Below are positions 58,915 to 64,000 of a DNA stretch of 64,000 nucleotides, piece by piece. The notes beneath the pieces were generated by a model, which was not told the origin of the DNA, did not search any database, and worked only from the letters and a program-made list of their open reading frames with translations. Within the stretch, counting starts at the first letter, position 1. The number at the start of each line of letters is the position of its first letter. Where the stretch lies: NCBI RefSeq assembly GCF_003086295.3, contig NC_092039.1:94077061-94141060 (forward strand). Reading direction: 5' to 3'. This DNA comes from Arachis hypogaea (taxonomy: Eukaryota; Streptophyta; Magnoliopsida; Fabales; Fabaceae). The position numbers and the translations under genes are program-made.

Positions 58915-59844
58915 CCTAGAAAAGAGGGAAAAATGGTAAAATTAAGCCCAAAGGAGCACTAAGAAATAATAATCATGCAAGTGATGAAGCACAAAAGAAT
59001 AAGTGGCTTAAACACATGACAGCTGCAACATGTAACTAAGGTAATAATGAAGATCATGGTTAATCACTAGCGTGTGATGTATGAGTGGTGTATGCATGCA
59101 AACAAGAAGCATGAGAAGCACACACTCTTAACATCAATAACAAGAAGTGAAAAATTAGGGGATGAGCATGTAGAAATGAAGCAAGAAATGTAGTAAGCTC
59201 AATGCACATATAAACAAGCAAGTGAATGGGAAAGAACACTAAAATAGAAAACACTAAGTCAAAATAACTCCAAAAGTCATGTGGATCTTCCATCAATGCA
59301 CATATGGTGTGCATCCTTTTTTATGACAAAAATTGAGAGTATGGTGACAATGTAACATCCCATAAAGCATCATCAAGTATAATAACATACCATATATTGC
59401 AAGAGAAAGCAAGTAAGTCAAACTAACTCATCAATGCAAGAGTCATTTCCACTTATAACACCTATAAGAAAATAGAAAGAAAGAGAAAGAAAATCCAACA
59501 AACAAAGAAGACAAGGATGAAATTAACTAAGAGGAAGAGTAAGGGAATGTAGCTAATGAAAAGAAAAAGGAAGGGAAGACTAAACAAGAGTAGAAATGAG
59601 AAGTACCTTGAGAGGAAGAAGAGAAATAGGGTATGGAAGTGATAGAAAAGGTAGTTAAGAATAAGAGAGAGGAGAGGAGAAAGATAGGTGTGGGGCCACC
59701 GGAGGTGGTGGTTGCCACCAGTGGTGGCGGAGAAAAGGTGGTAGAGATGGTAGAAGTGAAGAAGGGTGTAGAAGTGAATAAGAAGGGTCGTGGTAAAAAG
59801 GAGAGAAAAGAAATTGAGGGAGAGAGGCGCGTTCTAACGCAATT
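58915..59844 (-). other. Non-coding DNA between the transposon-protein unit and the GC repeats
   Basis: No gene accepted. Short Ser/Thr/Pro-rich or Lys/Glu-rich frames overlap on the two strands in purine-rich DNA (59460-59830) and look like composition artefacts. Confidence 0.5.
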
Positions 59845-60440
59845 GGTTCGCGGAGACGATGCGCGCGTGCCACGCACGCGTGCACGTGCATGGGCAGAAA
59901 TCAGCGGGGGCGCGATTGCACACAGTGCGCGAATGCGCAAAGTGGTGAAATGCAGGTGTGCGCGTGAGCGCCAGGTGCGCTTACGCGTGCATCGGAGTTG
60001 AGCTCTCAGCACAAGTTAGGTACAGCTTTAGTTCAACTTTCGGGAAAAAGTACCAGAAGATGAATTATACAATCGACGCGGACGCGCACGGTGCACTGGC
60101 GCGTCGATTTGCATTTTGCTTGAGGTGCGCGTGCGGCTTATGCACGGACGCGCGAGTCGGGTTAGGCTATTGGCACGATATTAGCTCAATTTGGGCACAA
60201 CTCTCGGAAAAATGGCCTAGGATTGCAATTCGCATCATTGGCGCAGACGCGGTTAGTGCACGTACGTGTGGTTTTGTGAAAATGGCCATGGGCGCAGACG
60301 CGCCAGGTGGGCGCATGCGCAACGGTGGCTGTACCCAGGGCTCAGAATTGGCCCAGAATTTGCACAACTCTCTGGAAAATGGGCCAGAAGCTGCGAAAGC
60401 CTATGGGTGCGTATGCGCATAGTGCGCGCACGCCCCCACC
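59845..60440. repeat. Degenerate ~130-bp tandem repeats with GC-rich palindromes
   Basis: At least three diverged units share GCACAACTCTCGGAAAAATGG / TTGCACAACTCTCTGGAAAA and each is followed by a cluster such as GCGCAGACGCG, GTGCACGTACGTG or GTGCGTATGCGCA. Unit starts are near 60010, 60170 and 60345. Overlapping frames on both strands here are repeat artefacts. Confidence 0.7.
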
Positions 60441-60509
60441 CCTTTTTTTTTCAGGAATCATGAAGAATGCCTAATTAACATGAATTTAGTGGCCAAACAA
60501 GCCAAAAGG

Positions 60510-62795
60510 TCAAAAACACCCAAAACTCAATGCAAAACCCAAAGGAGGGGTGTTAGAGTTTGACTTAGAGTTTGACTGTGGGGGCTCTGTTTGGCTCTGT
60601 TTTGAGAGAAGCTCTTCATGCTTCCTCTCCATGGTGACAGAGGGATATCCTTGAGCCTCAAACACAAAGGATTCTTCATTCACTTGAATGATCAATTCTC
60701 CTCTATCAACATCAATCACAGCCCTTGCTGTGGCTAGGAAGGGTCTGCCAAGGATGATGGATTCATCCATGCACTTCCCAGTCTCTAGGACTATGAAACC
60801 AGTAGGGATGTAATGGTCTTGAACTTTTACCAGAACATCCTCTACAAGTCCATAGGCTTGTTTTCTTGAATTGTCTGCCATCTCTAGTGAGATTTTTGCA
60901 GCTTGCACCTCAGAGATCCCTAACTTCTCCATTACAGAGAGAGGCATGAGGTTTACACTTGACCCTAAGTCACACAAGGCCTTCTTGAAGGTCATGGTGC
61001 CTATGGTACAAGGTATTGAAAACTTCCCAGGATCCTGTCTCTTTTGAGGCAATTTCTGCCTAGACAAGTCATCCAGTTCTTTGGTGAGCAAAGGGGGTTC
61101 ATCCTCCCAAGTCTCATTTCCAAACAACTTGTTATTTAGCTTCATGATTGCTCCAAGGTATTTAGCAACTTGCTCTTCAGTGACATACTCATCCTCTTCA
61201 GAGGAAGAATACTCATCAGAGCTCATGAATGGCAGAAGTAAGTCCAATGGAATCTCTATGGTCTCATTTTGAGCCTCAGATTCCCATGGTTCCTCATTGG
61301 GGAACTCATTGGAGGCCAGTGGACGTCCATTGAGGTCTTCCTCAGTGGCGTTCACTGCCTCTCCTTCCTCCCAAAATTCGGCCATGTTGATGGCCTTGCA
61401 CTCTCCTTTTGGATTTTCTTCTGTATTGCTTGGGAGAGTACTAGGAGGGAGTTCAGTAATTCTCTTGCTCAGCTGACCCACTTGTGCCTCCAAGTTTCTA
61501 ATGGAGGACCTTGTTTCAGTCATGAAACTTTGAGTGGTTTTGATTAGATCAGAGACCATGGTTGCTAAATCAGAGGTATTCTGCTTAGAAATCTCTGTCT
61601 GTTGCTGAGAAGATGATGGAAAAGGCTTGCTATTGCTAAACCTGTTTCTTCCACCATTATTATTGTTGAAACCTTGTTGAGGTCTCTGTTGATCCTTCCA
61701 TGAGAAATTTGGATGATTTCTCCATGAAGGATTATAGGTGTTCCCATAGGGTTCTCCCATGTAATTCACCTCTTCCATTGAAGGGTTCTCAGGATCATAA
61801 GCTTCTTCCTCAGATGAAGCCTCCTTAGTACTGCTTGGTGCATTTTGCATTCCAGACAGACTTTGAGAAATCATATTGACTTGTTGAGTCAATATTTTGT
61901 TCTGAGCCAATATGGCATTCAGAGTGTCAATCTCAAAAACTCCTTTCTTCTGACTAGTCCCATTGTTCACAGGATTTCTTTCAGAAGTGTACATGAATTG
62001 GTTATTTGCAACCATTTCAATCAGCTCTTGAGCTTCTGTAGGCGTCTTCTTCAGATGAAGAGATCCTCCAGCAGAGCTATCCAAAGACATCTTGGACAGT
62101 TCAGATAGACCATCATAGAAAATACCTATGATGCTCCATTCAGAAAGCATGTCAGAGGGACACTTTCTGATTAATTGTTTGTATCTTTCGCAAGCTTTAT
62201 AGAGGGATTCTCCTTCCTTCTGTCTGAAGGTTTGGACTTCCACTCTAAGCTTACTCAATTTTTGAGGTGGAAAGAACTTTGCCAAGAAGGCATTGACTAG
62301 CTTTTCCCAAGAGTCCAGGCTTTCTTTAGGTTGAGAGTCCAACCATGTCCTAGCTCTGTCTCTTACAGCAAAAGGGAATAGCATAAGTCTGTAGACCTCA
62401 GGGTCAACCCCATTAGTCTTGACAGTGTCACAGATTTGCAAGAATTCAGCTAAGAACTGATGAGGATCTTCCAATGGAAGTCCATGGAACTTGCAATTCT
62501 GTTGCATTAGAGAAACTAATTGAGGCTTAAGCTCAAAGTTGTTTGCTCCAATGGCAGGGATAGAGATGCTTCTCCCATAGAAGTCGGGAGTAGGTGCAGT
62601 AAAGTCACCAAGCACCTTCCTTGCATTGTTGGCATTGTTGTTGTTTTTGGCTGCCATGTGTTCTTCTTCTTTGAAGATTTCTGTTAGGTCCTCTACAGAG
62701 ATTTGTGCCTTAGCTTCTCTTAGTTTTCGCTTCAAGGTCCTTTCAGGTTCAGGATCAGCCTCAACAAGAATGCTTTTGTCTTTGCTCCTGCTCAT
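60510..62795 (-). CDS. Gag-protease polyprotein of a Ty3-gypsy element (761 residues, open)
   Basis: One uninterrupted frame from MSRSKDKS. The retrotransposon gag domain spans about residues 85-235 (KFHGLPLEDPHQFLAEFLQI, FPFAVRDRARTWLDSQP, LVNAFLAKFFPPQKL, CERYKQLIRKCPSDM). An Asn/Gly/Gln-rich linker follows (about 355-405), then a short coiled coil, an acidic segment, and the protease at CDLGSSVNLMPLSVMEKLGI (from 608) and IILGRPFLATARAVIDVDRG (from 680). DLG replaces DTG/DSG at the presumed active aspartate. No zinc knuckle (CCHC) is visible. Gag should form the virus-like particle; the protease should process it. The frame stops without reaching reverse transcriptase, and the last few residues (PPLGFALSFGCF) look like read-through into foreign sequence after a junction near 60548. 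An open frame of this length suggests a recent insertion or selection. Confidence 0.9.
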   Translation of the reverse strand: MSRSKDKSILVEADPEPERTLKRKLREAKAQISVEDLTEIFKEEEHMAAKNNNNANNARKVLGDFTAPTPDFYGRSISIPAIGANNFELKPQLVSLMQQNCKFHGLPLEDPHQFLAEFLQICDTVKTNGVDPEVYRLMLFPFAVRDRARTWLDSQPKESLDSWEKLVNAFLAKFFPPQKLSKLRVEVQTFRQKEGESLYKACERYKQLIRKCPSDMLSEWSIIGIFYDGLSELSKMSLDSSAGGSLHLKKTPTEAQELIEMVANNQFMYTSERNPVNNGTSQKKGVFEIDTLNAILAQNKILTQQVNMISQSLSGMQNAPSSTKEASSEEEAYDPENPSMEEVNYMGEPYGNTYNPSWRNHPNFSWKDQQRPQQGFNNNNGGRNRFSNSKPFPSSSQQQTEISKQNTSDLATMVSDLIKTTQSFMTETRSSIRNLEAQVGQLSKRITELPPSTLPSNTEENPKGECKAINMAEFWEEGEAVNATEEDLNGRPLASNEFPNEEPWESEAQNETIEIPLDLLLPFMSSDEYSSSEEDEYVTEEQVAKYLGAIMKLNNKLFGNETWEDEPPLLTKELDDLSRQKLPQKRQDPGKFSIPCTIGTMTFKKALCDLGSSVNLMPLSVMEKLGISEVQAAKISLEMADNSRKQAYGLVEDVLVKVQDHYIPTGFIVLETGKCMDESIILGRPFLATARAVIDVDRGELIIQVNEESFVFEAQGYPSVTMERKHEELLSKQSQTEPPQSNSKSNSNTPPLGFALSFGCF

Positions 62796-64000
62796 AAGAA
62801 AGAGAAGAGAACAAGAAATGTGGAATCCTCTATGTCACAGTATAGAGATTCCTTTAGGTGTCAGAGGAAAAGAAAAGTAGAAGACATAAGTAGAAAATTC
62901 GAACTTATCAAAGAAGATGGAGTTCGAATTTTGCATTAAGGAATAGTGTTAGTCCATAAATAGAAGGATGTGAGAAGAAGGGAAGTAATTTTCGAAAATT
63001 AAGTAAAAGATTTTGAAAACATTTTTGAAAAACACTAATTGATTTTCGAAATTGAAAGTGGAAAAGAAATCAAGTGATTTTTGAAAAAGATTTTGAAATT
63101 AGAAATAAAAAAGATTTGATTGAAAACTATTTTGAAAAAGATGTGGTTAAGAAGATATGATTAGTTTTAAAAGGATGTGATTGAGAAAATATGATTTGAA
63201 AAACATTTTAAAAGATTTGATTTTGAAAATTAAAAACTTGGCTAACAAGAAAAGATATGATTCAAACATTAAACCTTTCTCAACAGAAAAGGCAACATAC
63301 TTGAAATGTTGAATCAAATCATTAATTGATAGCAAGTATCTTTGAAAATAGAAAGAGATTGATTTTGAAAACATATGATTGAAAAGATATGATTTGAAAA
63401 AGATTTGATTTTGAAAAAGTTTGAAAACTGAAAAAAAATCTGCATTAAAAACAAAATCTTCCCTCTTGTGCCATCCTGGCGTTAAACGCCCAGAATGGTG
63501 CACATTCTGGCGTTTAACGCCCAAAACTATACCCTTTTGGGTGTTAAACGCCCAACCAGGTACCCTGGCTGGCGTTTAAACGCCAGTCTGTCCTTCTTCA
63601 CTGGGCGTTTTGAACGCCCAGCTTTTTCTGTGTAATTCCTCTGCTGTATGTTATGAATCTTCAATTCTCTGTATTATTGACTTGAGAAGACACAAATTAA
63701 AAATATTTTTTGATTTTTAATAATAAGGAATAATCAAAATGCAACTAAAATCAAATAACAATGCATGCAAGACACCAAACTTAGCAGTTTGTACACTACT
63801 GACACTAATGAGAATGCATATGAGACATATAAACACTCAAGTCAAGAGAATTCAAAGGTCAGAGCAATGAAATCATCAAGAACAACTTGAAGATCCCTAA
63901 GACACATGAATGCATGCAATTGACACCAAACTTAAAATGAGACATTAGACTCAAACATGCAATATTTTTTTGTTTTTATAATTTTGTAAAATATTTTTTG
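62796..64000 (-). other. Leader of the gag-protease element, running off the window
   Basis: Same style as the leader at 51523-52937: AT-rich with GATTTTGAAAAAG words and GACACCAAACTTAGCA/GACACCAAACTTAAAA phrases, and a palindrome array in the middle. The 5' LTR and primer site must lie beyond 64000. Confidence 0.75.
63476..63621. repeat. Five CTGGCGTTTAACGCCAG-type palindromes at about 31-bp period (leader)
   Basis: Units start near 63476, 63507, 63538, 63569 and 63601, i.e. steps of 31, 31, 31 and 32. Several have GGGCGTT...AACGCCC arms, longer than the units at 50198. The array sits in the leader of this element, whereas in the 7.9-kb element the comparable array lies downstream of the protease. 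Confidence 0.93.

Noticed and set aside
59633..60463. Open frames of 120-160 codons over the GC-repeat and purine-rich region
   Set aside because: Overlap on both strands with low-complexity composition; no domain.

Overview
This is plant nuclear DNA, almost certainly from a legume of the peanut genus (Arachis). The call rests on recognising LTR families with arrays of 'GGCGTTTAACGCC'-type palindromes, a Ty3-gypsy primer site matching tRNA-Asp, CACTA elements, MULEs and one typical dicot gene. No reference was searched. Only one host gene looks intact: a two-exon glycerol-3-phosphate acyltransferase of the GPAT4/6/8 type (minus strand, 221-3394). The rest is a transposon graveyard in which most insertions can be ordered by their target-site duplications (TSDs).

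Layout: 1-5.65 kb holds the GPAT gene, its promoter, a Mutator-type MITE and a long (AG)n tract. 5.66-5.9 kb is a minus-strand copia LTR. From 5.99 kb runs the wreck of an old CACTA element (CACTA-1) whose transposase genes lie on the minus strand (TNPA/Ptta-like 15.5-28.5 kb, TNP2-type C-terminus 28.7-29.05 kb). It is interrupted first by a decayed plus-strand copia element (6.9-14.9 kb), itself split by organelle-like DNA that carries a 2.1-kb solo LTR (TSD GTAAC). It is interrupted again by a solo gypsy LTR (17760-28038, TSD TGCAC). That LTR carries a 6.7-kb CACTA (18460-25208, TSD CAT) holding fragments of at least three host genes (beta-galactosidase, an SH3-domain protein, a kinesin-4-like protein), and this CACTA in turn carries another solo LTR (21022-22667, TSD TTTAC). 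From 31.0 to 37.4 kb lies a second CACTA corpse in the opposite orientation; its TNPA-like gene is split by a 4.5-kb CACTA carrying an ARFRP1-like GTPase fragment.

37.98-39.25 kb is a MULE with long inverted repeats and a 9-bp TSD. From 41.8 kb to the right edge one chromovirus-type LTR is cut into pieces by three gypsy insertions: a solo LTR (44832-46474, TSD ACAAC), a complete non-autonomous element (46685-54563, TSD TCATG), and a minus-strand element whose 3' LTR starts at 54640. The last appears to keep an intact 761-codon gag-protease frame but carries a 'putative plant transposon protein' unit where polymerase would be expected, and it runs off the window.

Most notable: short palindromes with a nearly strict 31-bp period recur in three different parts of related gypsy elements (LTR, leader, 3' internal region). 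Other LTR families here carry their own GC-rich palindrome sets. One element also contains a 5' tRNA-Cys half, and its two LTRs end differently at the primer site.
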